Shown here: in pieces, positions 35,548-44,147 of the stretch | Layout: each line of letters starts with the position of its first letter | How positions within the stretch are numbered: position 1 is the first letter of the stretch | NCBI RefSeq assembly: GCF_003385495.1 | Contig: NZ_QNUH01000009.1 | Location: forward strand, 124,001-188,000 | DNA from: Chryseobacterium elymi | GTDB lineage: Bacteria > Bacteroidota > Bacteroidia > Flavobacteriales > Weeksellaceae | Reading direction: 5' to 3' | Length of the DNA: 64,000 bases | Position numbers and translations under genes: made by a program | Notes under the pieces: model-generated | What the model was told of the DNA's origin: nothing | Seen by the model: only the letters and a program-made list of their open reading frames with translations | The model's database searches: none

Positions 35548-36083
35548 TGCATAAGTTTCTCTTTGTCTATTATAAATTTAAACAATATTAAATCACTGAT
35601 TATTGATTAATAAAATTAATTTGTATCAATGTTTAAATTATTTATAATAATTATTTTTCAATAAATTTGATATTTATGTATTAATAATTTAATTTTAGAT
35701 ATTATTTGTTAATTAATACGTATTATATTTTGTTTTTTGCTTTAAAAAATCTATATTTGTGTATAACGGTTTTGATAATTTTTTTTAATTAATCATTTCT
35801 TAAAAGAAAATTTTCACTTAATCATAATCTGTAAATGGAATAAAAAGTCACAAGCTGATTAGGATAAGCGGAACCTAACGAAACAGATTTTTGAATTTTA
35901 TATTCTAGTTTTTTTGATCAGTTAGGGATTAATAAAAATGATGGATAAAAAGAATGAAGATGCTGAATAGCCGTTTTATACTATAAATTAATGAAATGTG
36001 AAAATTCCCACTTATCACATTTAAGGCAGATTCTAATAACACAAATTGTTAAAAAAAAGCACTTACGTTCCCTGTAAGTGTTT
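35548..36083 (+). other. Intergenic region with an orphan promoter and possible small RNA
   Basis: 536 bp of very AT-rich DNA. It contains a good promoter at 35729-35759 followed by roughly 300 nt with no ORF beyond 10 codons, and ends in a bidirectional hairpin near 36055-36085. CCTAAC (near 35874) and GTTAGG (near 35921) could close a stem. An sRNA from about 35766 to the hairpin is possible but unproven. Confidence 0.4.
35729..35759 (+). promoter_or_regulatory. Bacteroidota promoter (TTTG, 19 bp, TATATTTG)
   Basis: A -33 TTTG at 35729-35732 and a -7 TATATTTG at 35752-35759, with the ideal 19-bp spacing. It is the best full promoter match in the window, yet no gene lies downstream on the plus strand for over 2 kb. 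Confidence 0.6.
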
Positions 36084-36085
36084 TT
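36055..36085. terminator. Bidirectional terminator at the acpH 3' end
   Basis: CACTTAC and GTAAGTG pair around a 7-nt loop, with an A-run before and a T-run after. It overlaps the stop codon of the ACP phosphodiesterase gene. Confidence 0.75.
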
Positions 36086-36680
36086 ATCTATGGTCCATTT
36101 GAATTATTGCATTGATCCCTTTGACGTGATCAAAAAGATCAGGAAAAAAATTATTATAACACTCCTGAAGGAAAGGTTTATTTTCTAGGAATGCTTCGAA
36201 AACAGGAATGTCAGGATTCAGGTATTTTGCTTTATTGAGAACATTGCGCATACTGAACTTAATGCCCCAGTCTTCACGATAATTATACAGCCAGTCATCT
36301 TTTTCCATTTTAGCCAACATTACTTTAAAGTTTTCGGGAAGCCATTCTTCATGTTCATTAAGAACCCTGTACACTCTTAAGGAATGGGCTTTCCATTCAG
36401 CTAAAGAATTCAGGGAAAGATCAGTAGCCACAAAGTAATCCATGGCAACATCTACAAATGCACCTGCATAAAGCCTGACTAAAGGAGAGAAAGCCTTTTT
36501 AGCTTCATGAATTGCGGGATGAGAATCTGTGAATGTATCCACGGCCCGGTGTATTGTAATTCCATCCTGAATATCCTTAGGAAAGGAATAGCGGTCTTTG
36601 TTCCGGATAAAATCTTCAAGAAACTGTCCTACAATCTGTCCGTCGGAAAAAGAGAGAAAGGAATGTGCAAGATAATTCAT
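36084..36680 (-). CDS. acpH: Acyl carrier protein phosphodiesterase
   Basis: AcpH removes the 4'-phosphopantetheine arm of holo-ACP. The 198-aa protein has the DUF479 features NYLAHSFLSFSDGQIVGQFLEDFI and ITIHRAVDTFTDSHPAIHEAKKAF with a His/Asp metal site, and DVAMDYFVATD near residue 87. Length is as expected. It stands alone between the orphan promoter region and radA. Confidence 0.87.
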   Translation of the reverse strand: MNYLAHSFLSFSDGQIVGQFLEDFIRNKDRYSFPKDIQDGITIHRAVDTFTDSHPAIHEAKKAFSPLVRLYAGAFVDVAMDYFVATDLSLNSLAEWKAHSLRVYRVLNEHEEWLPENFKVMLAKMEKDDWLYNYREDWGIKFSMRNVLNKAKYLNPDIPVFEAFLENKPFLQECYNNFFPDLFDHVKGINAIIQMDHR

Positions 36681-36760
36681 AGATTAAAGATAGAGATTAA
36701 ATATGAATGATGAATAATCAATCCGCTTTGTCCATCATTTAATGACCTGTGAAAGCTGTT

Positions 36761-38110
36761 TTAAAAGATCCTTTCGTGGAAATCCTCAATTTTGCTCACT
36801 TCCTCAATTTTAATTCCAAATTTTCTTTTCGGTATTTTGTTAAGATTCGATACAAATATTTTTTCGTAACCTAGTTTTTCAGCTTCTGTAATTCTCTGTT
36901 CCACCTGTGCTATTGGCCGGATCTCACCACTTAATCCGATTTCACCTGCAAAGCAGTAATGCTCGGAAATAGCAATATCTTCATTGGACGACAGGATAGA
37001 GGCTACCACGGCAAGATCCAATGCCGGATCGTCCGTTTTTATACCTCCGGTAATATTTAAAAAGACATCCTTAGCCCCAAGCTGGAATCCTGCACGCTTT
37101 TCCAGAACAGCCAGAAGCATATTCAGTCTTTTAGCATCAAATCCGGTAGAGCTTCTCTGCGGAGTCCCGTAAACAGCTGTACTCACCAATGCCTGTATTT
37201 CCAGAAGCATCGGGCGGTTTCCTTCCAGAGTTACTGCCACGGAATTGCCGGAAAGCTCCTCAAATTTCTTAGTGATAAGGATTTCGGAAGGATTTCTGAT
37301 TTCTTTTAAACCCTGTGAAACCATTTCATAAATACCAATCTCGGAAGTAGATCCGAAACGGTTTTTATTGGCTCTCAGCAGTCTGAAAAGATGGTTTCTG
37401 TCACCATCGAAATTTAAAACCACATCTACCATATGTTCCAGTACTTTTGGCCCGGCAATCTGGCCGTCTTTCGTGATATGGCCTACAAGGAATACTGGGG
37501 TATTATTCTCTTTTGCAAATTTTATAATTTCATTCGAACATTCCCTGATCTGGGAAACGGTTCCGGGTGAACTTTCAATTAACTGAGACTGTAAAGTTTG
37601 GATAGAATCGATGATTATGAAATCCGGTTCCAATTTTTTCGCTTCGTGAAGGATCTTTTCCAGTGACGTTTCAGTAAAGAGAAAACAGTTGGGGTTCTGA
37701 ACATCTGTTAGTCGGTCCGCTCTCATCTTGATTTGTGAAGCACTTTCCTCCCCGGAAACATAAAAAATTTTTTTCTTCATCTTTAAGGCCAGCTGAAGCA
37801 AAAGAGTAGATTTCCCGATTCCGGGTTCACCACCGATTAACGTTACTGAACCCAGTACAATGCCTCCGCCAAGAACACGGTTTAGCTCCTCAGAAGGTGT
37901 TTTTATTCTCGGTTCTTCGCTGGTTTCAACTTCAATAATGTTGATGACGTGCTGTTTAGATTTTGAAAATGGTGGAGTTTTGGATGAAGTTTTTTCTACG
38001 ACTTCCTCCACAAGGGTATTCCATTCTCCACAGTTTTTGCACTGTCCCATCCATTGGGAATATTGGGTTCCGCAGTTTTGACAGAAATATGCTGTTTTCA
38101 GTTTTGCCAT
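36761..38110 (-). CDS. radA: DNA repair protein RadA (Sms)
   Basis: RadA is a RecA-like helicase that drives branch migration in recombination. The 449-aa protein has the N-terminal zinc finger CQNCGTQYSQWMGQCKNCGEW (shown here for its Cys pairs), Walker A GGEPGIGKST near residue 93, the RadA-specific KNRFG motif near 248, and a Lon-like C-terminal domain (DVFLNITGG, AVVASILSS). Full length. Single gene. Confidence 0.96.
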   Translation of the reverse strand: MAKLKTAYFCQNCGTQYSQWMGQCKNCGEWNTLVEEVVEKTSSKTPPFSKSKQHVINIIEVETSEEPRIKTPSEELNRVLGGGIVLGSVTLIGGEPGIGKSTLLLQLALKMKKKIFYVSGEESASQIKMRADRLTDVQNPNCFLFTETSLEKILHEAKKLEPDFIIIDSIQTLQSQLIESSPGTVSQIRECSNEIIKFAKENNTPVFLVGHITKDGQIAGPKVLEHMVDVVLNFDGDRNHLFRLLRANKNRFGSTSEIGIYEMVSQGLKEIRNPSEILITKKFEELSGNSVAVTLEGNRPMLLEIQALVSTAVYGTPQRSSTGFDAKRLNMLLAVLEKRAGFQLGAKDVFLNITGGIKTDDPALDLAVVASILSSNEDIAISEHYCFAGEIGLSGEIRPIAQVEQRITEAEKLGYEKIFVSNLNKIPKRKFGIKIEEVSKIEDFHERIF

Positions 38111-38165
38111 ACTGCGAAGTTAAAAAAAATGAATGTCCTTTCAGAATTTTAATTAATTTCCAAAC

Positions 38166-38570
38166 ATGAAAAATATTATAATGAGAAGCTTGGTCATATT
38201 TATTGTGATGAGTCTTCTTAATGCCCAATTCAGCGAATGGACATTACATTTTTTAAAAGAAAAATCAGACGGAATTGCCCTGGTGCCAATTGGGGTTTTA
38301 GTGGAATGTATTATCGTAACAATTGTCAGTTTTATTACGATATTAATCTTCAGAAAGAATTATAATTCAGTTTTAAAAATTGTGGCTTTATTTGAAATCA
38401 TTTATTTACTCACATTAATTATTTCTGGAACGAACCCCTTTGCCTATTTTTCAAATAAAACAGATGTGGGGCTTCTTGCTTTATTCCTTTATGTTAATTC
38501 ACTCGTTGTATTTCTGATCATATTTGTCTTCAACTTGTTATATTCTAAGATAATTTCATCTAAAAATTAA
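38166..38570 (+). CDS. Four-helix membrane protein, unknown
   Basis: A 134-aa protein with four hydrophobic segments spread across its length (LVIFIVMSLLNA, LVPIGVLVECIIVTIVSFITILIF, ALFEIIYLLTLIIS, ALFLYVNSLVVFLIIFVFNLLY). No recognised family. It is divergent from radA, 55 bp away, and precedes a YceI gene on the same strand by 68 bp. Confidence 0.7.
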   Translation: MKNIIMRSLVIFIVMSLLNAQFSEWTLHFLKEKSDGIALVPIGVLVECIIVTIVSFITILIFRKNYNSVLKIVALFEIIYLLTLIISGTNPFAYFSNKTDVGLLALFLYVNSLVVFLIIFVFNLLYSKIISSKN

Positions 38571-38638
38571 AAACTAACCTACATCAAGAACAGGATAATC
38601 AATATGTATTATCTTTACTCAACTAAAATTAATTTATT

Positions 38639-39208
38639 ATGAAAAAAGTATTTTTATCTTTCGTTTTCATGCTGTTAAGCGTCCTGAGCTTTGCACAAAC
38701 AGAGTGGGCAGTTGATCCTATGCATTCTTCGGTAAACTTTAATATCAAACATATGGGGATTAACTTTGTGCAGGGACGCTTTGATACATTTAAAGGAAGA
38801 GTAACAACTGAAGGGGCCAATTTAGATAATGGCGTTTTTGATTTTGGGGTAGAGGTGAACTCTATTAACACAGGAGTAGAAATGAGAGATAAGCACCTTA
38901 AAAGTGCTGATTTTTTTGACGCAGATAAATATCCGGCAATAAGCTTTCACAGCACTTCCATTACCAAGGACAAAAATAATTCATACATTCTGAAAGGAAA
39001 CTTGAAAATTAAGGAGACTGTAAAAGAAATAAGTGTTCCCGTAACATTTGGGGGAGTTACTAAAAACCAGCAGGGAAAAGAAGTGATGGGTTTCCAGAGC
39101 AAATTCACAGTGAACCGTTTAGATTACGGAATCAAATACGACCCAACCGGCGCAGGTGTAGCTAAAGATGTGGAAGTAAGTCTGTATTTTGAGTTGATAA
39201 AACAATAA
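38639..39208 (+). CDS. YceI family protein
   Basis: A 189-aa exported protein: signal peptide KKVFLSFVFMLLSVLSFAQ, then the YceI lipocalin-like barrel (TEWAVDPMHSSVNFNIKHMG, GRFDTFKGRV, HLKSADFFDADKYPAISFHS, and a C-terminal VSLYFELIK). YceI barrels bind isoprenoid-type lipids. The partner, often cytochrome b561, is absent here, so the ligand is unknown. Confidence 0.93.
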   Translation: MKKVFLSFVFMLLSVLSFAQTEWAVDPMHSSVNFNIKHMGINFVQGRFDTFKGRVTTEGANLDNGVFDFGVEVNSINTGVEMRDKHLKSADFFDADKYPAISFHSTSITKDKNNSYILKGNLKIKETVKEISVPVTFGGVTKNQQGKEVMGFQSKFTVNRLDYGIKYDPTGAGVAKDVEVSLYFELIKQ

Positions 39209-39294
39209 TTTATAATAAATTAAATTTAAAAAGGTTTTCTAAGTGATTGGGAAGCCTTTTTTGATTTTTCCGTTTTCAAAATTTAAAAAATTGC

Positions 39295-39321
39295 TTTGTA
39301 TTTCTTTTTCCCATAACTTTG
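39295..39321 (+). promoter_or_regulatory. Candidate pyrG promoter
   Basis: TTTG at 39295-39298 and TAACTTTG at 39314-39321, with a 15-bp spacer (shorter than the usual 19). The start site would leave a leader of about 10 nt before the ATG at 39337. Confidence 0.5.
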
Positions 39322-39336
39322 CACAAACCTAATCTA

Positions 39337-40944
39337 ATGAGTAAAAAGAATACAAAGTACATCTTTGTGACAGGAGGTGTAACTTCATCTTTGGGAAAAG
39401 GAATCGTGTCTGCTTCTCTGGGACTTTTGTTAAAATCACGCGGTTTTAGCGTAACGATCCAAAAACTGGATCCTTATATCAACATAGACCCGGGAACACT
39501 GAATCCATATGAACACGGAGAATGCTATGTAACCGAAGATGGTGCAGAAACGGATCTGGATTTAGGTCACTACGAGCGTTATTTGGATGCTCCTACTTCC
39601 CAAAACAACAACGTTACTACAGGAAAAATTTACCAAACAGTTATTGAAAAAGAAAGAAAAGGAGACTTCTTGGGAAAAACGGTTCAGGTAATTCCTCATA
39701 TCACCAACGAGATCAAGCGCAGAATCAAAATGCTTTCCAAGCAGAACTACGATATCATCATTACTGAGATTGGGGGTACTGTAGGAGATATTGAATCTCT
39801 TCCATACATTGAAACGGTACGTCAGCTGAAATGGGAGCTTGGTGAAAAAAATTCTATGGTGATCCATCTTACCCTGTTGCCTTACCTCGCTTCAAGCGGT
39901 GAATTAAAAACAAAACCTTCACAGCATTCCGTTCGTCAATTGATGGAAAGCGGAATTATGGCGGATGTCCTGGTTTGCAGAACAGAACATAATATTCCAA
40001 AAGATCAGAGAGCGAAATTGGCTCAATTCTGTAATGTGTCCTTGGATAATGTCATTGAATGTAAAGATCTTGAAACGATCTATGAAGTTCCAATGTATCT
40101 TCAGAAACAAAATTTTGACGATGTTGTTTTAAAAGAACTGGATCTGAAAAATGACAAAGAAGCTGATCTGAAAGATTGGAAAACTTTCCTTAAAAAATTC
40201 AAGAACCCTAAAAGAACTGTACAAATAGCCTTGGTAGGAAAATATATTTCTCTGCAGGATTCTTATATTTCTATTGCTGAAGCATTCAAACACGCAGGTG
40301 CTAGTCTTGAAACTGAAGTGAAAGTAAGATGGGTATACAGTGGAGATATTACCGCTGAAAATATTAAAGAGACTTTAAATGACGTGGACGGAATCCTTAT
40401 TGCTCCAGGTTTTGGCGATAGAGGAATCGAAGGAAAAGTGCTTACAGCTCAATATGCAAGAGAAAATAAAATTCCTATGTTAGGAATCTGTCTGGGAATG
40501 CAGATCATGACAATTGAATTTGCAAGAAATGTTCTTGGCCACACCAAGTCGAATTCAATGGAATTTGACACCTCTACACCGGATCCTGTAATTTCTATCA
40601 TGGAAGAGCAGAAAAATATTGTAGACAAAGGAGGTACAATGCGCCTTGGAGCTTGGAAATGTTCACTCAAAAATGGCTCCAGACTATATGACATCTACGG
40701 AACTAAAAATATTACAGAAAGACACCGTCACCGTTATGAATTTAACAGTGATTATCTTCAGGAATTTGAAAAGAACGGGTTCCTTGCGACAGGTACCAAT
40801 CCGGAAACAGGTTTGGTAGAGGCTCTTGAGCTTCCTGACCATCCATTCTATGTAGGAGTGCAGTACCATCCTGAATACAAAAGTACAGTAGCAACGCCGC
40901 ATCCTCTGTTCAGAGCTTTTATTAAGGCTTGCGAAAAGAAATAA
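39337..40944 (+). CDS. pyrG: CTP synthase
   Basis: PyrG makes CTP from UTP, ATP and glutamine. The 535-aa protein has the synthase start TKYIFVTGGVTSSLGKGI, the LDPYINIDPGTLNPYEHGE UTP site and a C-terminal glutamine amidotransferase domain with GICLGMQ (catalytic Cys) and YHPEYKS (catalytic His). The ATG at 39337 (MSKKNTK) is chosen; the upstream TTG lies in the -7 box. It is followed by its own terminator and then yidC. Confidence 0.98.
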   Translation: MSKKNTKYIFVTGGVTSSLGKGIVSASLGLLLKSRGFSVTIQKLDPYINIDPGTLNPYEHGECYVTEDGAETDLDLGHYERYLDAPTSQNNNVTTGKIYQTVIEKERKGDFLGKTVQVIPHITNEIKRRIKMLSKQNYDIIITEIGGTVGDIESLPYIETVRQLKWELGEKNSMVIHLTLLPYLASSGELKTKPSQHSVRQLMESGIMADVLVCRTEHNIPKDQRAKLAQFCNVSLDNVIECKDLETIYEVPMYLQKQNFDDVVLKELDLKNDKEADLKDWKTFLKKFKNPKRTVQIALVGKYISLQDSYISIAEAFKHAGASLETEVKVRWVYSGDITAENIKETLNDVDGILIAPGFGDRGIEGKVLTAQYARENKIPMLGICLGMQIMTIEFARNVLGHTKSNSMEFDTSTPDPVISIMEEQKNIVDKGGTMRLGAWKCSLKNGSRLYDIYGTKNITERHRHRYEFNSDYLQEFEKNGFLATGTNPETGLVEALELPDHPFYVGVQYHPEYKSTVATPHPLFRAFIKACEKK

Positions 40945-40972
40945 GGTAATTATTTACAATAAACGTCTTAAA

Positions 40973-41008
40973 ATAAACTCAGGCTGATTATTCTCAGCTT
41001 GAGTTTAT
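40973..41008 (+). terminator. pyrG terminator
   Basis: ATAAACTCAGGCTGA and TCAGCTTGAGTTTAT pair with one mismatch around a 6-nt loop, then TATTATATAG. It is 29 bp past the pyrG stop. Confidence 0.7.
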
Positions 41009-41052
41009 TATATAGTAACATGGTAATGCATAGAGTTTTGATAAAAAAACAG

Positions 41053-41060
41053 TATTTTTG
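41053..41060 (+). promoter_or_regulatory. Candidate yidC -7 box
   Basis: TATTTTTG matches TAnnTTTG, 65 bp upstream of the yidC ATG. A TTTG at 41037 is only 12 bp away, too close for a normal -33 box. Confidence 0.4.
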
Positions 41061-41124
41061 TCAGCTCAAAAAAGCAGCATATTGTGATGCTTGATTAAAT
41101 TTTAAATTTTAATATAAAAATAAA

Positions 41125-42921
41125 ATGCAAGAAAACAAAGGAATCGATAAAAGTCAAATGATCAGTTTTGCGGTTTTATGTTTGGTTCTTTTCGGATTCA
41201 TGTTCTATTTCCAGAACAATCAGTCGAAAGAAGAGCAGATAAAAGCTCAGGAACAGAAAGTAGAGCAGGTGAAAAATGCTGTAAAACAGACTCAGGCAAG
41301 CAATATCAATCCAAATGTAACTCCCGGTGCTATCCAGACGGCCAGTTTGAACAATAAAGAACTGAACGTGGAATTCTCGAGCTTGGGAGGACAGGTTTCT
41401 AAAGTACAACTTTCGGAATATAAAGCATATGATCATAAAACGGATAAGGCGGATCTTCCTCTTTATCTGATCGACAAAAAAAATTCAAACTACGGTTTTC
41501 AGTTTAAAGATAAAACAGGAAAAGTAATCAATACCAAAGACTTGGTTTTTACACCTGCTGTTAATGGAAATACTGTAACGATGACGGCTAACTACAACAG
41601 TGCTGTTATTCAGTTTGTTTATACCTTGCTTCCTAAATATACCCTTGATTTTAAAGTAAGAACGAAAGGACTTGCTGCTATTACCGCTGATAACAAAGCA
41701 GATTTTATCTGGGACTACAGTGTAAGAAACTTAGAAAAGGGTAGAGCACAGGAACAGTCACATTCGGAATTCTCATATGCTTTCAATAATTATAAAGATT
41801 ATGATTATGATGGGAGAACAACAATGGAAGAGGAAAAAGAAACTCTTAACTGGATTGGTGTAAAGCAACAGTTCTTTTCTTCTGTAATCGAAGCTAAAAG
41901 CGGTTTCACACAAAGCAAAGGAAATCAGGAAGCTATTGAAGAAGGTGAATATCTGAAGAAACTTAATTTTGAAGGATTTGTACAGATGACAGGAAGCGAG
42001 CTTAACCAGGACTTTACCTGGTATTTTATGCCGCTTGATTTACCCCTGTTAAAATCATATGATAAAAACTTTGACGAAATTTTACCATTAGGATGGTCTT
42101 TTATAGGATGGATGAACCGTGGGTTCTTTATGCCTATGTATAATATCATTGCAGATTGGGGGCTTACAGCGGGCTGGGTAATCTTCTTAATGACAATTAT
42201 TGTGAAGCTGATCTTATCACCAATTATGTACAAACAGCATAAGTTAAGTGCAATGATGAAGGTGATCCGTCCTGAAATCGATGAGGTAAATGCCAAGCTG
42301 AAAGATGCAGACCCAATGAAAAAGCAACAGGCTACCATGGAAATCTACCGAAAGGCGGGTGTGAATCAGATGGCAGGATGTCTTCCGGCATTGGTACAGA
42401 TTCCTATTTTCTATGCCTTATTCCGTTTCTTCCCGAACTTTATTGATTTGAGAGGTGAGGGGTTCTGGTTTGCAAAAGACTTAACGGCTTATGATGATCT
42501 GATCAAACTTCCATTTAAAATTCCTTTCCTGGGAGATCATCTAAGTGTTTTTGCTTTGGCTTGTACTATTGTGATCTTGATTTATACTGTGATGACTTCT
42601 GGAAATATGCAGCAGCCTCAGCAGGAAGGAATGCCGAACATGAAAGTGCTAATGTATATTTTCCCAATCACATTCCTGTTCTTTCTGAATACTTCAGCAT
42701 CAGGTCTTTCCTGGTATTATTTCGTATCCAATGCGATTAATATTTTGATTATCCTTGTTATTAAATATTGGATCTTGGATGAGAAGAAGATTCATGCACA
42801 GATTCAGGCCAATAAAGAGAAGCCAAAAGCTGAAGGTAAGTTCCAGAAAAAAATGAGAGAGATGATGGAGAAAGCTCAGGAACAGCAAAAAGTGCAGGAG
42901 CAGCAGAAAAAAAAGAAATAA
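41125..42921 (+). CDS. yidC: Membrane protein insertase YidC
   Basis: YidC inserts membrane proteins alone or with SecYEG. The 598-aa protein has one N-terminal helix (MISFAVLCLVLFGFMFYF), a large periplasmic beta domain (about residues 50-325) and the C-terminal 60KD_IMP core: GFFMPMYNIIADWGLTAGW, KQHKLSAMMKVIRPEI, CLPALVQIPIFYALF, and later TM helices, then a lysine/glutamine-rich tail. Complete. Core gene. Confidence 0.97.
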   Translation: MQENKGIDKSQMISFAVLCLVLFGFMFYFQNNQSKEEQIKAQEQKVEQVKNAVKQTQASNINPNVTPGAIQTASLNNKELNVEFSSLGGQVSKVQLSEYKAYDHKTDKADLPLYLIDKKNSNYGFQFKDKTGKVINTKDLVFTPAVNGNTVTMTANYNSAVIQFVYTLLPKYTLDFKVRTKGLAAITADNKADFIWDYSVRNLEKGRAQEQSHSEFSYAFNNYKDYDYDGRTTMEEEKETLNWIGVKQQFFSSVIEAKSGFTQSKGNQEAIEEGEYLKKLNFEGFVQMTGSELNQDFTWYFMPLDLPLLKSYDKNFDEILPLGWSFIGWMNRGFFMPMYNIIADWGLTAGWVIFLMTIIVKLILSPIMYKQHKLSAMMKVIRPEIDEVNAKLKDADPMKKQQATMEIYRKAGVNQMAGCLPALVQIPIFYALFRFFPNFIDLRGEGFWFAKDLTAYDDLIKLPFKIPFLGDHLSVFALACTIVILIYTVMTSGNMQQPQQEGMPNMKVLMYIFPITFLFFLNTSASGLSWYYFVSNAINILIILVIKYWILDEKKIHAQIQANKEKPKAEGKFQKKMREMMEKAQEQQKVQEQQKKKK

Positions 42922-42941
42922 AGATTTAAGAGTCTGTTATG

Positions 42942-42978
42942 AAATAAAAGAGAAGCATAATTTGCTTCTCTTTTATTT
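42942..42978. terminator. Bidirectional terminator between yidC and rnhB
   Basis: AAATAAAAGAGAAGCA pairs perfectly with TGCTTCTCTTTTATTT around a 5-nt loop. It overlaps the rnhB stop codon, so it terminates both convergent genes. Confidence 0.88.
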
Positions 42979-43562
42979 TAATCATACTTCAGTCTGAATG
43001 ACTGTCTGTGGTGTTTGGTTGGTCCATATTTTATTAAAGCCTGTTGGTGAGCTTTCGTGGCATATCCGAAGTTGGTATTCCAGTTGTATTCCGGATATTC
43101 TTCATGGAGTTCAATCATCAATCGATCTCTGTAGTTTTTGGCCAGAATAGAAGCAGCTGCAATTGACAGAACTTTTGCATCTCCTTGTATGATGCATTGA
43201 TGAGGAATGTAATTATAAGGATGGAATTTATTTCCATCTACTAAAATCAGTTCCGGAATTATTGTTAATTGGTCTAATGCACGATGCATCGCATGAATGC
43301 TTGCATTAAGAATATTATGTTCATCAATAAATGAAGGGGGAAGTTCTGCAATAGCATAATTTTTCACATTATCTTTTATATAACTATCCAGTTCCATCCT
43401 TGTTTTAAATGTTAACTTCTTGGAATCATTAACCAAATTTGGCTTAAAACTATCATCCAAAATAACAGCTGCTGCAACTACCGGCCCGCTGAGGCACCCT
43501 CTTCCTACTTCATCACATCCAGCTTCGATGTAATGATCTGTCCATTTTTGTAATAAATCCAT
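42978..43562 (-). CDS. rnhB: Ribonuclease HII
   Basis: RnhB cuts RNA in RNA-DNA hybrids. The 194-aa protein has the active-site pieces GCDEVGRGCLSGPVVAAAVIL (DEVGRG box), VNDSKKL, ILVDGNKF and AAASILAKNYRDRLM. Standard length. It is leftward and convergent with yidC. Confidence 0.96.
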   Translation of the reverse strand: MDLLQKWTDHYIEAGCDEVGRGCLSGPVVAAAVILDDSFKPNLVNDSKKLTFKTRMELDSYIKDNVKNYAIAELPPSFIDEHNILNASIHAMHRALDQLTIIPELILVDGNKFHPYNYIPHQCIIQGDAKVLSIAAASILAKNYRDRLMIELHEEYPEYNWNTNFGYATKAHQQALIKYGPTKHHRQSFRLKYD

Positions 43563-44147
43563 AAGTTTTATACTCTCTCACATGATGGTACAAATTTAGT
43601 AAAATACATTTTAAATGATTGTCTATTTTTAAATATTAAATGATCTGTTGTTATTAGAGGAATGGTAACATCCAAATTCAGCATTGTATTATATAATATG
43701 ATAAAATCAATATATATTTTTTGTTAGAATATCTGAAACAAATTTTTTAATATTTTATCATTTGCAGGGACGTTTTTCTGACTGTAGTAGTGATTAATTC
43801 TATATTAAAAGAAAAAAAAATTATATGCATTGCATTATATTTTTTTTCTTTTAATCTTTATTTATCATTTAAATGTGATTAATTCCTTTGATAATCAGTT
43901 TGTTATTGTATTGTGTTGTTAATGTTTTATATAGAAATTATCAATTAAAAATGATTTATATTTTCCTGAAAAAAGATATCGCTTATGTGGTTTGTCTTTG
44001 TTAATTATTTTATTTTTAACTTAATTTGATGATTTTTATGATGGTATTTTTAAAAATAAATGAATATTTGATATTTTTTTAAGATTTTGTTTTGTATTTT
44101 TAAGAAAGTTTTACAAATTTGTACAGGATACAAAATTAAAATTTGAT
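43563..44147. other. 585-bp AT-rich region upstream of susC
   Basis: Noncoding. It contains the susC promoter, which I could not place confidently. An 11-bp direct repeat GTGATTAATTC occurs at 43790-43800 and 43875-43885, and between them lies an inverted repeat of about 20 bp arms (TTAAAAGAAAAAAA and its complement). These are low-complexity sequences and may be chance, or regulatory. Confidence 0.4.
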
